20,286 nt of DNA from an uncultured Phascolarctobacterium sp. (GCA_900544885.1 UQWU01000029.1:1-20286); one strand, 5' to 3'. Shown: positions 8,635-16,620, counted from the first letter of the stretch. The notes: generated by a model not told the origin, from the letters alone. Made by a program: numbers and translations.

Positions 8635-9045
8635 TTATCTAATCTCCTTATTTTGCAGTTCAAATTCTAAAGCAATACCGATTAACGGATATACCACAAG
8701 TAAAAACATAAAATGTGCCATATGGTCATGCAAGGTATATCCCGGCAGGCCTCGACAGATAGTTAATACACCCTCCCAGCTGAAAGCAGCTGCTACTATT
8801 AGTGCTTTTACTAAATCACTATGCTCATGCAATGCTTGTACAAAAGGCTTTGCTAAAAAGCTTTTGTTAACAACAATACGCATCAGCTTTAAGCCTAGCA
8901 ACACGAAAAAGCCTTCAATAAAGGCTCCGGCTACTAAACCGCCTAAGGTTACAACCTCTAACCAACCCGTCAAATATTCGACTAAAAAGAAGAGAACACT
9001 CAAGGTAAGCCACAAAGTAGCTAAATTATACATTTTTTCTTTCAA
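8635..9045 (-). CDS. Small multi-pass membrane protein of unknown function
   Basis: I do not recognise the family. The protein is about 136 residues and very hydrophobic: segments at roughly residues 6-26, 32-56, 77-97 and 105-127 (numbered from the TTG start) could span the membrane. It contains histidines around the third and fourth segments (ALHEHSD and TLHDHMAHF). I place the start at TTG 9043-9045 because GGTGA lies about 5 bases upstream and because the extended -10 at 9063-9071 puts transcription start near 9056, too close for the in-frame ATG at 9055-9057 to be read; that ATG would add four residues, and ATG 9031-9033 would remove four. The gene ends 3 bases before the Cof-type phosphatase, so the pair is an operon, but no shared function is evident. 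Confidence 0.75.
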   Translation of the reverse strand: MKEKMYNLATLWLTLSVLFFLVEYLTGWLEVVTLGGLVAGAFIEGFFVLLGLKLMRIVVNKSFLAKPFVQALHEHSDLVKALIVAAAFSWEGVLTICRGLPGYTLHDHMAHFMFLLVVYPLIGIALEFELQNKEIR

Positions 9046-9062
9046 ATTTATCACCATTATAT

Positions 9063-9071
9063 ATTATATCA
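9063..9071 (-). promoter_or_regulatory. Extended -10 promoter for the membrane protein / phosphatase pair
   Basis: The minus strand reads TGATATAAT, a perfect TGnTATAAT extended -10. No good -35 stands 16-18 bases upstream, which is common with extended -10 promoters. It predicts a leader of only about 11 bases before the TTG start at 9045. Confidence 0.5.
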
Positions 9072-9228
9072 TACTGAACACTGTTTTGTATGATTTTTTT
9101 CTACCGATAGTGCTTCTTAGCAAACATTCATCTTCCCAATAAATAATACTTACAACTAAACTATACTAGATTATTATTCACAGTAAATTCTTTGACTATA
9201 AGTTATCATTTTTACTCATGTCCAAGCT

Positions 9229-10008
9229 TTATACTTTATACATTAGCATTCCCCCATATTCATGCAGTGCCAGCATATTCCAAGCTAACGCAGCTGCTGA
9301 CGGTAGAAAATCGCGATAGTTGATGCCTTCCTCAGATGCAAAAATGTAATCACAGGGATAAGCATAAATAGTAATATTTTCACCACAAGCCTTTCGGAAA
9401 ATTGCTACGCTTCTAGGCATATGCCATGCAGAAGTAACAAGAAGCAAATGCTTATAACCCTGCTTGCGAGCTATTTTTGCTGTATAAAACGCATTTTCCT
9501 TTGTAGTACGGCTTTTATTTTCTGTCTGTAAAAGCGCTTCTGCAATACCTAACTGCATTAGCTGACGCTTAGCTATCTCGGCTTCACAGGCTCCATCTGC
9601 ATGGACAATACCACCTGTTAAAATAATGGGTGTCGATGCCAATATAGAATGCTCCAAACGTGCTGCCGTAAGCATTCTGTTCGCAGCCGCTCCCGCTAAG
9701 GTCCCTTCGCCTTGCACATCAGGTGCTAAAACAGCACCACCACCTAAAACCACCATAGCCGTATCAGCTTGAGCTATTTTCTGAAGATGCTCCATGCTTA
9801 ATGGCTGATACATCTTCTCCAACGGCATTACTAAAGTTTTAGCAAGCAATGTCGAAGAACACAGCCACAGCAAAGCAGCTATTCCTGCTACAAGCACACT
9901 TATTTTCTGATTTTTCTTAGCCAGATAAGCAGCCAGTGCCAATAGCAGTATGATAAACAATCCCGGGGGTAAGACAAAGTCTGCCATGGCTTTAAAAAAA
10001 TAAATCAT
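9229..10008 (-). CDS. YdcF/ElyC-family membrane-anchored protein (DUF218)
   Basis: This 259-residue protein has two N-terminal membrane segments (about 10-30 and 36-56) followed by a DUF218 domain. The DUF218 landmarks are AMVVLGGG (83-90), PIILTGG (127-133), the SRTTKENA motif (about 165-172) and LLLVTSAWHMPRS (189-201), all with normal spacing. In E. coli, ElyC (YcbC) with the same architecture is needed for envelope integrity and undecaprenyl-phosphate carrier use; SanA and YdcF are other relatives. A role in envelope or peptidoglycan metabolism is therefore plausible but the reaction is unknown. The ATG at 10006-10008 has GAGGT 5 bases upstream. A 152-base leader with competing inverted repeats separates it from the nitroreductase gene. 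No terminator is obvious in the 171 bases downstream. Confidence 0.87.
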   Translation of the reverse strand: MIYFFKAMADFVLPPGLFIILLLALAAYLAKKNQKISVLVAGIAALLWLCSSTLLAKTLVMPLEKMYQPLSMEHLQKIAQADTAMVVLGGGAVLAPDVQGEGTLAGAAANRMLTAARLEHSILASTPIILTGGIVHADGACEAEIAKRQLMQLGIAEALLQTENKSRTTKENAFYTAKIARKQGYKHLLLVTSAWHMPRSVAIFRKACGENITIYAYPCDYIFASEEGINYRDFLPSAAALAWNMLALHEYGGMLMYKV

Positions 10009-10045
10009 TTTCTACCTCAAAACAATAAAAACAGTTGAAAACGTA

Positions 10046-10110
10046 ACAAAGCATATACCGCCCGGCAATATGGCTTTGTGCTCATACTACTCCAGCATGT
10101 ATATGCTTTG
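10046..10110 (-). repeat. Competing inverted repeats in the leader of the ydcF-like gene
   Basis: A perfect 12-base inverted repeat (CAAAGCATATAC at 10047-10058 and its complement at 10099-10110) flanks a partial third copy (10068-10079, GGCTTTGT). The 10047-10058 arm can therefore pair with either 10068-10079 (11 pairs, one bulge) or 10099-10110 (12 pairs), but not both. The 10094-10107 segment can form a third small hairpin. There is no strong U-tract, so this is not a simple terminator. It could be an attenuator-like switch or mRNA-processing site between the nitroreductase and ydcF-like genes; I match it to no known riboswitch. Confidence 0.45.
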
Positions 10111-10160
10111 CTTATTTCACTGCAAATTTATCACAGCATCACGCTATACCATGACAGTGC

Positions 10161-10970
10161 TTAACGGAATTCCACCTTTAAGTGCTGTCTTTCAGGCATA
10201 CGTTGATATTTGTATTTAGGATAACCGACCATCAGAGTACCGACTACCTTATGCTTAGGCGGAACATCCAGCAAATCTAACAACGGCTTATAGCCTGCAA
10301 TACCACAGCTTTGGATAAAGCCGGCAATAGTAGTACCAAGGCCGATGGTAGGTGCAAAAAGCTCCGCATAAGCCCAACTTTGCTCTGCATTGCTAACGCC
10401 TGTAATATTCAGACGACGTGCCAAAGCAAAAATCAGGCACGGTGCATGACGGGCAATAATATCCTGACCACGTTCACGATACGCACGCAAAACAGTAGTA
10501 AAGTAGCGTTTGTTTTCAGTTCCTGCGGCAATCTCCTCTTCCATCCAGTCAGCAGTTGCATCAGCAATTGCTTTAATCTGATCTGCATCACGGATAACAA
10601 GATAATACATACCTTGGGAATTACCTGCAGTCGGTGCATAACGAGCCGCATCCAACATATGGATAATATCTTCTTCTTTCGGAATATCACTTTTGAAATT
10701 ACGGATGCTGCGACGCATACGTAAGAATTCATAAGCTGCTTGGGGATCTAAAACAGGCATCGTCACAGGACGCTGTTTTTCCAGCGGAGTATACTTATTA
10801 TCTAACGCACCAACGGGACAGATAGCAACACAATGTCCGCAGCTCATGCAGCCGCGATCAAAATTACATTCCGGTCCATTCTCGCCCATAACTAAGATAC
10901 AGGATGGGCAACAGTCAACGCAGATACCGCATTTCAGGCATTTGCTGTGGTCAACCTTTAATAAATCCAT
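10161..10970 (-). CDS. Nitroreductase with N-terminal 2[4Fe-4S] ferredoxin domain
   Basis: The first 55 residues hold two complete [4Fe-4S] motifs, CxxCxxCxxxCP at Cys11/14/17/21 and at Cys41/44/47/51. Residues about 75-262 form a nitroreductase (FMN-dependent) domain: RRSIRNF at the FMN-phosphate binding end, APTAGNSQGMYY, and the C-terminal GYPKYKY segment. Such fusions can pass electrons from reduced ferredoxin or internal clusters to FMN and are frequent in anaerobes. The electron acceptor is unknown; a role in nitroaromatic reduction should not be assumed. Extra cysteines at 20, 24 and 35 are outside the canonical spacing. The ATG at 10968-10970 has GAGGTG 6 bases upstream and lies 29 bases after the small unknown gene, suggesting the end of the ylbF-murB operon. 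Length 269 is normal for this fusion. Confidence 0.92.
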   Translation of the reverse strand: MDLLKVDHSKCLKCGICVDCCPSCILVMGENGPECNFDRGCMSCGHCVAICPVGALDNKYTPLEKQRPVTMPVLDPQAAYEFLRMRRSIRNFKSDIPKEEDIIHMLDAARYAPTAGNSQGMYYLVIRDADQIKAIADATADWMEEEIAAGTENKRYFTTVLRAYRERGQDIIARHAPCLIFALARRLNITGVSNAEQSWAYAELFAPTIGLGTTIAGFIQSCGIAGYKPLLDLLDVPPKHKVVGTLMVGYPKYKYQRMPERQHLKVEFR

Positions 10971-10999
10971 GCTAACACCTCATTATTCCGTCTTTCGGC

Positions 11000-11377
11000 T
11001 TAATTTTCAAATTGGATATATTCCAAACCACTGAAATCAGCTTTATATTGACCATTTTTCAGAGGTTTACCCATCAGCTCTTTATCGTTAGCGGCAACAC
11101 CGTCATCGTTGACAAGACCGATGGAGGCAACTGCACACAGAGCGTGCAACTCGTTAGCAACTTTCAAAGCAGCAGCTTTGTCAGCTTCAGTAACGACACC
11201 TTTTTTAGGATACATATCAGTAGCGGCAACAATAACAGTTAATACCTTACCGCTTAAAGCGAACACATGCGGCACAGCACATTTTTCCGGCTGTGCATAG
11301 TCAACAACATAGTTATGACCTTCCAGCCAAGGAATCAATGCCTGCAAGCCCAGCATATGAATCTCTTGATCATTCAT
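11000..11377 (-). CDS. Conserved-looking hypothetical protein in the murB operon
   Basis: I do not recognise this 125-residue soluble protein. It shows alternating strands and helices (for example a predicted strand VLTVIVAATDM followed by a helix TEADKAAALKVANELHAL) and no signal peptide or membrane segment. Two cysteines (CAVPHV and LCAVAS) are spaced too far apart to suggest a cluster. I chose ATG 11375-11377 because GGAAG lies 5 bases upstream; an in-frame GTG at 11387-11389 would add four residues and has GGAG about 10 bases upstream. The gene lies 33 bases after the murB stop and 29 before the nitroreductase, so it is probably co-transcribed with both. Codon use and composition resemble the neighbours, which supports a real gene. 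Confidence 0.8.
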   Translation of the reverse strand: MNDQEIHMLGLQALIPWLEGHNYVVDYAQPEKCAVPHVFALSGKVLTVIVAATDMYPKKGVVTEADKAAALKVANELHALCAVASIGLVNDDGVAANDKELMGKPLKNGQYKADFSGLEYIQFEN

Positions 11378-11410
11378 TAATTCTTCCACGTTATGTTTAC
11401 TCCAGTCAGC

Positions 11411-12316
11411 TTATTTTTCACCTAAAACAAGGACTTCCGGCTCCAGTCTTACACCATGAGCAGCATAAACCTTGACCTGTATATCATGGATGAGCTGTAA
11501 TACATCGTTAGCAGTAGCGCCACCGATATTAACCACAAAACCTGCATGCTTAGTGGATACTTGAGCACCGCCGACGGTATAGCCCTTCAGACCTGTCTGG
11601 TCAATCAAGGTACCTGCAAAATATCCGGGAGGACGTTTAAACATACTACCCGCACTAGGAAGCTCTAAGGGCTGTTTAGAAATACGACGCTGACTGAAAT
11701 CAGCCATTTTATCTGCAATCAAAGTGGCGTCACCTTGACGCAAGGTTACAGTAACAGCAGTAACAAATTTACCACTGCCTTGCAGCGCAGTGTGACGATA
11801 ACCAAAATCCATATCTGCTGCAGGAATTTCTTCAATAGCACCATCATGGTTCATAGCACGTACATAGGTAACAACCTTGGACATTTCGCCATCATAAGCA
11901 CCAGCATTCATATATACAGCACCACCAATACTGCCTGGAATGCCTACTGCAAACTCCATTCCGCTAAGTCCTAAACTCGCAGCCTTTTTAGAGGCCATGG
12001 CTAAAGATACGCCACTGCCGAAGGTAATGCTGTTACCAGAAACAGTAATCTGATCTAACATATTCCCCAATTTAATTACCAAGCCACGAATTCCCTTATC
12101 AAGCACTAACAGATTAGAACCATTACCGATAAGAGTGACAGGCACGTTATTTTTTTGTGCCACACGCAACAGTGCTTGCAGCTCCTCTTCTGTCTTCGGC
12201 TCTGCTAAAAGATCGGCAGGACCACCGATACGGAAAGAGGTGTGCTTCTGCATCGGTTCATTGACCAGCAGAGCTCGCTCTGTACAGCCTGCAAAAAGTT
12301 CTTGCAAATCAGCCAT
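11411..12316 (-). CDS. murB: UDP-N-acetylenolpyruvoylglucosamine reductase MurB
   Basis: MurB is the FAD enzyme that reduces UDP-GlcNAc-enolpyruvate with NADPH to UDP-MurNAc in cytoplasmic peptidoglycan synthesis. The 301-residue protein has the FAD-binding segments HTSFRIGGPADLL (25-37), GNGSNLLV (64-71) and GIPGSIGGAVYMNAGAY (125-141). The active-site Arg is in YRHT (174), the proton-donor serine in SAGSMFKRP (Ser224), and the acidic residue in the C-terminal LEPEV (about 292-294). It is the shorter type II form usual in Firmicutes. Its ATG shares one base with the stop of the ylbF-like gene (TAATG), so translation is coupled. A small unknown and a nitroreductase follow on the same strand. 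Confidence 0.97.
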   Translation of the reverse strand: MADLQELFAGCTERALLVNEPMQKHTSFRIGGPADLLAEPKTEEELQALLRVAQKNNVPVTLIGNGSNLLVLDKGIRGLVIKLGNMLDQITVSGNSITFGSGVSLAMASKKAASLGLSGMEFAVGIPGSIGGAVYMNAGAYDGEMSKVVTYVRAMNHDGAIEEIPAADMDFGYRHTALQGSGKFVTAVTVTLRQGDATLIADKMADFSQRRISKQPLELPSAGSMFKRPPGYFAGTLIDQTGLKGYTVGGAQVSTKHAGFVVNIGGATANDVLQLIHDIQVKVYAAHGVRLEPEVLVLGEK

Positions 12317-12657
12317 TATTTCTCTCCCATGGCTTCTTTAACAACATCTTGGATGGAGTTAGTAACATCCATCAGCATCAGTTGGAAACGAGTAAAGGAG
12401 TTCAGATATTCAGAAGCAACGGAGTTTAAGGACAGTACGTTGTTCAGCTTATCCAATTTTTCTTTAGTATCTTGAGCAGGTTCTTGACCTTGGTATCTTG
12501 CAAATTGTACATCTTGGCTTAATTTCAGAAATTCGTCAACTAATTTTTTAGTTTCAGGTTCTTTAGCCAAAGCAGCAGTAGATTCTTTCAATTTTTTGAA
12601 TTCATGACTTTCGCGCATTGCTTTTGCCAATTCATTTGCATTATCGTATACGTTCAT
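12316..12657 (-). CDS. YlbF/YmcA-family protein
   Basis: This 113-residue, helical protein has the YlbF/YmcA (DUF964) layout: an N-terminal AxELAxAxxESxEFKxLKES block (8-26), a middle helix VDEFLKLSQDVQFARYQGQE, and a C-terminal helix with LNSFTRFQLMLMDVTNSIQDVV. In B. subtilis the family members YlbF, YmcA and YaaT form a complex that steers RNase Y and influences competence, sporulation and biofilm. Whether this paralogue does the same is inference. The ATG at 12655-12657 has GAGGTGA 7 bases upstream and is preceded by a good promoter candidate at 12687-12714. Its stop overlaps the murB start by one base, coupling it to cell-wall synthesis. Confidence 0.88.
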   Translation of the reverse strand: MNVYDNANELAKAMRESHEFKKLKESTAALAKEPETKKLVDEFLKLSQDVQFARYQGQEPAQDTKEKLDKLNNVLSLNSVASEYLNSFTRFQLMLMDVTNSIQDVVKEAMGEK

Positions 12658-12686
12658 TCTAAATCACCTCATATAAAAATTTAAGT

Positions 12687-12714
12687 TTTATAATACTCTA
12701 GGGGAAAATATCAA
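12687..12714 (-). promoter_or_regulatory. Candidate promoter for the ylbF-murB operon
   Basis: On the minus strand TTGATA (12709-12714) is followed by a 16-base spacer and TATAAA (12687-12692). Each box matches consensus at five of six positions. The -35 overlaps the stop codon of the dipeptidase gene. It is the only gap (53 bases) between the two operons, and no terminator hairpin is visible there, so read-through from the dipeptidase operon is also possible. Confidence 0.55.
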
Positions 12715-13778
12715 TGAATATTTTCCAGAGGAATATTTAAATGTGCAGCACCCTTCAGTGCTTGGTGTTCAAAATGCCACCACTCCATTTCGATACCGTT
12801 AAAGCCGTTATCAGTCATAACCTCACGCAAAAGCTCACGCAGATAACGTTGTCTTGTAGTACCACCGGCATAGCTGGCAAACTGACGCAGAGAAGGCTCA
12901 TCAAAGCCACTGGTCATCTCCACCTCAACACCACTGGTTAAATCATACAAACCAACATCCACCGCATGACCCGTATTATGAGGACTACCTTTGGTTTCCG
13001 GGTCCTCTAGCATATCCTTTCCATTATCTGGCAGAGCCAGATTAGCAAGCTTGCTGACAGACCAGGGACGATAAGCATCCCATACTACTAAACCATATCC
13101 TTTAGCAGCCAACACTTTCTGCACATTAGCCAGAGAAACAGCTACCTCCTTACTGATGAACAGCTTGGGAGATGTATATAGTGCTGCACCGAAACAGTTA
13201 TCGGTAGTAGCATACACACTGTTTACTTTTACACCAGGAATTGTCGCTACATCGACTAGCTGTGCCTGCGTACCATCGATTAATGTTTGCGGCTCCACAG
13301 CATTAGCCGCTGTATTACGTAGCTCAGTCCATTTTTCAGCAGTAATTTCCGGCAGACGGAAAGCTTTCGCACGCTCCCCTGTTCCATGGCCTAGGAAACC
13401 ACGACTGTAAAGATGACCGCCTACACGACAGGAAATACCGTAACCATCCTGATCACGTTCAAACTTAACATTGGCCTCACTGGCCGCCATCGGCCCGGCC
13501 TCTGTAAGAGTATAAGAATCGAAATGCTGCTTCGTCAGTGGATAAATATTAGCACCGGCAAATGATTTATCACTCATAGCAAAACGATACAGCAATTCTA
13601 GATTGCCATTATTTTCACGAATAAGGATGTTCTCACCGTTGCCATAATAAAAACCGACGATATATTTGATGTCCTTAGGGGCATCAAGAGGCACAGCGGC
13701 ATTTGCTAACGAAAAGCCTGCCTGTGCATATAAAAGTAGACCGGCAGCGATACCGGTCAGAACTTTCTTATAATCCAT
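12711..13778 (-). CDS. Exported VanX-type D-alanyl-D-alanine dipeptidase with additional N-terminal domain
   Basis: The C-terminal 200 residues form an M15D zinc dipeptidase. The zinc site and catalytic signature are intact: SPHNTGHAVD (265-274, matching SxHxxGxAxD with ligands His267 and Asp274) and EWWHFEH (catalytic Glu332, ligand His335). The transition-state arginine lies in WDAYRPW (Arg237). A signal peptide is clear (MDYKKVLTGIAAGLLLYAQA, cleavage probably near ANA-AV at 25-28), so the enzyme works outside the cytoplasm, unlike cytoplasmic VanX of resistance clusters. Residues about 38-135 form an extra domain rich in short strands that resembles the DUF3471-like beta-barrel attached to many secreted serine hydrolases. 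Likely role: hydrolysis of D-Ala-D-Ala released from peptidoglycan, or D,D-peptide salvage. Its start shares one base with the amidase stop (TAATG). It is the last gene of the two-component operon. Confidence 0.9.
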   Translation of the reverse strand: MDYKKVLTGIAAGLLLYAQAGFSLANAAVPLDAPKDIKYIVGFYYGNGENILIRENNGNLELLYRFAMSDKSFAGANIYPLTKQHFDSYTLTEAGPMAASEANVKFERDQDGYGISCRVGGHLYSRGFLGHGTGERAKAFRLPEITAEKWTELRNTAANAVEPQTLIDGTQAQLVDVATIPGVKVNSVYATTDNCFGAALYTSPKLFISKEVAVSLANVQKVLAAKGYGLVVWDAYRPWSVSKLANLALPDNGKDMLEDPETKGSPHNTGHAVDVGLYDLTSGVEVEMTSGFDEPSLRQFASYAGGTTRQRYLRELLREVMTDNGFNGIEMEWWHFEHQALKGAAHLNIPLENIH

Positions 13779-14557
13779 TATTGAATCAGCTCCTTGCGTA
13801 CATCCTGCAAGACATTGATGCGTGCACGCACTCTGGCAATATCATCAAGGTTGATATCACAGGAAATAACCTCTTCCTCCATACCAGCCTCTGCCAGAAT
13901 CTTACCGCTAGGTGCGACTACCATGGAATGACCATAAAACGGTGCACCCTTAAAAGTGCCGGCACAGTTGACACCAACAACGAAAATATGGTTTTCGGCA
14001 GCTCGTGCTTGTAATAACAGACGCCAGATATCACCGCGGGCCTCGGGCCATTCAGCAGGACAGAAAACCACTTTCGCACCTGCTAATGCCAGATGGCGGA
14101 ACAGCTCCGGGAATCGCAGATCATAACAGATAGTCGAACCACAGCACAATCCGTCTAAATCAAAAACGTTAAAATTATTACCTGCTGCGAAGAATTTCTC
14201 TTCGTTGAACAAGCCGAAGAGATGTACCTTATCATACAAATTGATAAGCATACCCTCTTTATTAATAGCCACAGAAGTATTATAAACAATACCATCGCGA
14301 CGCATCGGTACAGAACCGGCAATGATGGCACATTGCTCACGTACTGCAATCTGCTGTAATGCTTCGATTACTTCAGAGCTGCCGTATTGTTCGGCATCAC
14401 GCTCCAGGTGCCCGAGGCTGTACCCAGTAGTCCAGACCTCAGGTAACACCAAAAGCTCATGCTCCTTTGCAGCCGCAGCCGCCAGCTGCAGTCCATGGGC
14501 AATATTGCCCTCTCTATTCTTTTCTAGAACCTTTAACTGCAGCAGAGCTATTTTCAT
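13778..14557 (-). CDS. Carbon-nitrogen hydrolase (nitrilase superfamily, omega-amidase-like)
   Basis: This 259-residue cytoplasmic hydrolase has the full nitrilase-superfamily catalytic triad: Glu40 in LVLPEVWTTGY, Lys110 in YDKVHLFG and Cys144 in ICYDLRFPE. A conserved second glutamate lies in FNEEKFF. Sequence style and length fit the YafV/Nit2 omega-amidase branch, which hydrolyses 2-oxoglutaramate or 2-oxosuccinamate. Several Firmicutes relatives (such as MtnU) are linked to methionine salvage. The exact amide substrate cannot be decided. Its first four bases overlap the end of the YqeG-like gene (ATGA) and its stop overlaps the dipeptidase start, so it is translated as part of a tightly coupled operon. 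Confidence 0.92.
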   Translation of the reverse strand: MKIALLQLKVLEKNREGNIAHGLQLAAAAAKEHELLVLPEVWTTGYSLGHLERDAEQYGSSEVIEALQQIAVREQCAIIAGSVPMRRDGIVYNTSVAINKEGMLINLYDKVHLFGLFNEEKFFAAGNNFNVFDLDGLCCGSTICYDLRFPELFRHLALAGAKVVFCPAEWPEARGDIWRLLLQARAAENHIFVVGVNCAGTFKGAPFYGHSMVVAPSGKILAEAGMEEEVISCDINLDDIARVRARINVLQDVRKELIQ

Positions 14558-15072
14558 AATTTACGTTCCTTAGGCATCATTTTATTGCTTTCCAAACGGC
14601 CAACAAAGAATTTCTCCATTTTGCGAGTGCAATTGGTAATGAAATGCTCTTTACCGCCTAAAGATTCAACCCAGACTACAGTCTGACCGGCAAATTTCGC
14701 ACCTAGTACGTCGGTCATCAATTGGTCGCCGACGAACAGAATCTTACCGCCGCCCATAGCTTTGACAATTTGTTTATAAGCCATCGGCAAAGGTTTCGCA
14801 GCACGCATAATGGTACCCAAACCGGTTTGACGGGTAATACCTTTGATACGGTCGCCGCCATTATTAGAAATCAACGCGATGTTGATACCTAATTGATGCA
14901 GCTGACGGATCCAGGTCATAGCACGAGGACCTACCAAATTTTTGTCGCGCGGCAGCAAGGTATTGTCGATATCAACGACAATTTTCATATAACCATTGCG
15001 TTTCAGCCATTTTGGGGAAATGTCAAAAATACTTTTTACTCTGTAATCGGGACATACATACTTTAAAATCAT
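14554..15072 (-). CDS. YqeG-family HAD-IIIA phosphatase
   Basis: The 172-residue protein carries HAD motif I VVDIDNTLL (Asp34, Asp36), motif II LISNN (Ser69), motif III lysine in AAKPLP (Lys93) and motif IV FVGDQLMTD (113-121), the pattern and length of the YqeG family. Mitochondrial relatives of the same branch dephosphorylate phosphatidylglycerophosphate, and a bacterial role in phosphatidylglycerol synthesis has been suggested; this remains inference here. The N-terminus (MILKYVCPDYRVKSIFDI) is the typical YqeG opening with a basic, membrane-proximal character. It overlaps the kinase gene upstream by four bases (ATGA) and the amidase downstream by four. In Bacillus yqeG sits with yqeH-aroE, so this placement behind a sensor kinase differs. 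Confidence 0.93.
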   Translation of the reverse strand: MILKYVCPDYRVKSIFDISPKWLKRNGYMKIVVDIDNTLLPRDKNLVGPRAMTWIRQLHQLGINIALISNNGGDRIKGITRQTGLGTIMRAAKPLPMAYKQIVKAMGGGKILFVGDQLMTDVLGAKFAGQTVVWVESLGGKEHFITNCTRKMEKFFVGRLESNKMMPKERKL

Positions 15073-16616
15073 ACTACCTTATCCTTTGGAAATTTTATTT
15101 CAAATGTAGTACCAGAACCACATTTGCTAATTACTTCGGCACTGGCGCCGTGTACACGGATAATCTCTTTGGCAATTGCCAGTCCCAGACCTGTACCGGG
15201 AACGTTACGGCAATGGGACTTTTCCACCTTATAGAAGCGTTCCCAAATGAAAGGAATATCTTCTGTGGGAATACCCTTACCTTGGTCCTTAACAGAAACC
15301 AGAACACTACCGTCTTCAAGTTTATTCGCGTCTAATGATACAATACCATTTTCAGGCGAATATTTCAATGCATTATCGCCTAAAATCATAATTAATTGTA
15401 CCATTTTATCACCATTACCCCAAATTTTTATATCCTCGGGCACATGTACATGGAATATAACATTGCGTTTTACAGCCTTTACACTTAATTTTTCGGCCAC
15501 ATTACGGATAATAACAGCTAAGGGTAAAGCATCCATATTTTGAATAGTAAGCGGATCGCTGGACTCCAGACGACTGATATCCAATAATTCACGTACCAGA
15601 CGTTCCAAACGTACTGTTTCTTCGTTAATAAGAGTACGATAACGCTGTACTACCTCAGGACTAGTAACCATACCATCACTGATAGCCTCGTTGTAGCCAC
15701 GGATAATGGTAATCGGTGTACGCAGCTCATGAGAAACATTAGCTACAAAATCGCGGCGGATACGCTCCAGACGTTCCATCTTGGCAACATTACTTTCCAG
15801 ATCTCCCGCCAAGGAATTTAACGCATTGCCCAATTCAGCAACCTCGTCATTGCCCTGTACCTCAACCTTGCGAGAATAATCTCCTGCCGCCATAGCCGCA
15901 GCATTATCTTTCATCTTTAGCACCGGACTGATAATTACCTTGGAAAAGCGTCTTACTACAAAATAACTGATGATAATAGCCAATAAGCCCACGCCTAAAA
16001 TGTACATAGCTACATTACGCATAAATCTTTCAAAACCACTTAAAGGCTCAATCAGTAAAATAGCACCGCTTTTACCATTAGGTGTAGTATACGGCACGCC
16101 TACCAAAATAACTCTTTCTTTATAATAGGGATGATAAAGCTGGGATTTGAACAGCTGACCTGCATAAATATCATGCAGAATGATATTCACAGTCCCGGCT
16201 AAATCGCTGGTCTTAATATCTTCGTTTAACTTATAGGCGCGCTTTTCCAAAGTTGCGGAAGAAGGAACGCCATATTTATTGAAATTCTGTAATGCCTTTT
16301 GACTGGAATCTGCTCGATTCTCTGTATAAGAGGAAGAAGCAATCAATTTATAATTATCATCAAAAAGCCAGATTCTTGCACCGACAAGTCTATCGACCGC
16401 AATAAGATAGCGGTAGAGCATATTTTCATCATCCATGCGGATAAAGGTTTCAACCGTTTCGGCCATTTCATTGCCTTTGTCCGTCAACTCCTGCTCTTTC
16501 ATCTCAAAGAAATAGTCATTGACTAGATAGTACACGCCGGCTAAAACACCCATGATAATAATAACTATCATAGCGACAAATCGATTGCGCAGTTGCGTGC
16601 TAAGTGATGTTCCCAT
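15069..16616 (-). CDS. Membrane sensor histidine kinase (PhoR/ResE-like)
   Basis: Numbered from ATG 16614-16616 (515 residues), the protein has a first membrane helix (about 14-36), an extracytoplasmic sensor region of some 165 residues, and a second helix (about 203-224). A HAMP linker follows, then HisKA with the phospho-acceptor in FVANVSHELRTP (His296), and a HATPase domain with N box ILGDNALKYSP (Asn415), G1 DQGKGIP, F box IWERFYK and G2 GTGLGLAIAK. It should autophosphorylate and pass phosphate to the regulator encoded just upstream. The sensor region shows no motif naming a ligand. ATG 16616 has AAGGA about 11 bases upstream and begins 4 bases after the regulator stop; an in-frame TTG at 16638-16640 would overlap the regulator by 20 bases. 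The stop overlaps the YqeG-like gene. Confidence 0.94.
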   Translation of the reverse strand: MGTSLSTQLRNRFVAMIVIIIMGVLAGVYYLVNDYFFEMKEQELTDKGNEMAETVETFIRMDDENMLYRYLIAVDRLVGARIWLFDDNYKLIASSSYTENRADSSQKALQNFNKYGVPSSATLEKRAYKLNEDIKTSDLAGTVNIILHDIYAGQLFKSQLYHPYYKERVILVGVPYTTPNGKSGAILLIEPLSGFERFMRNVAMYILGVGLLAIIISYFVVRRFSKVIISPVLKMKDNAAAMAAGDYSRKVEVQGNDEVAELGNALNSLAGDLESNVAKMERLERIRRDFVANVSHELRTPITIIRGYNEAISDGMVTSPEVVQRYRTLINEETVRLERLVRELLDISRLESSDPLTIQNMDALPLAVIIRNVAEKLSVKAVKRNVIFHVHVPEDIKIWGNGDKMVQLIMILGDNALKYSPENGIVSLDANKLEDGSVLVSVKDQGKGIPTEDIPFIWERFYKVEKSHCRNVPGTGLGLAIAKEIIRVHGASAEVISKCGSGTTFEIKFPKDKVV

Positions 16617-16620
16617 ACGG

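Noticed and set aside
8552..9142. Plus-strand open frame of 196 codons
   Set aside because: It lies opposite the well-supported phosphatase and membrane protein genes and reads as low-complexity Ser/Lys-rich antisense sequence.
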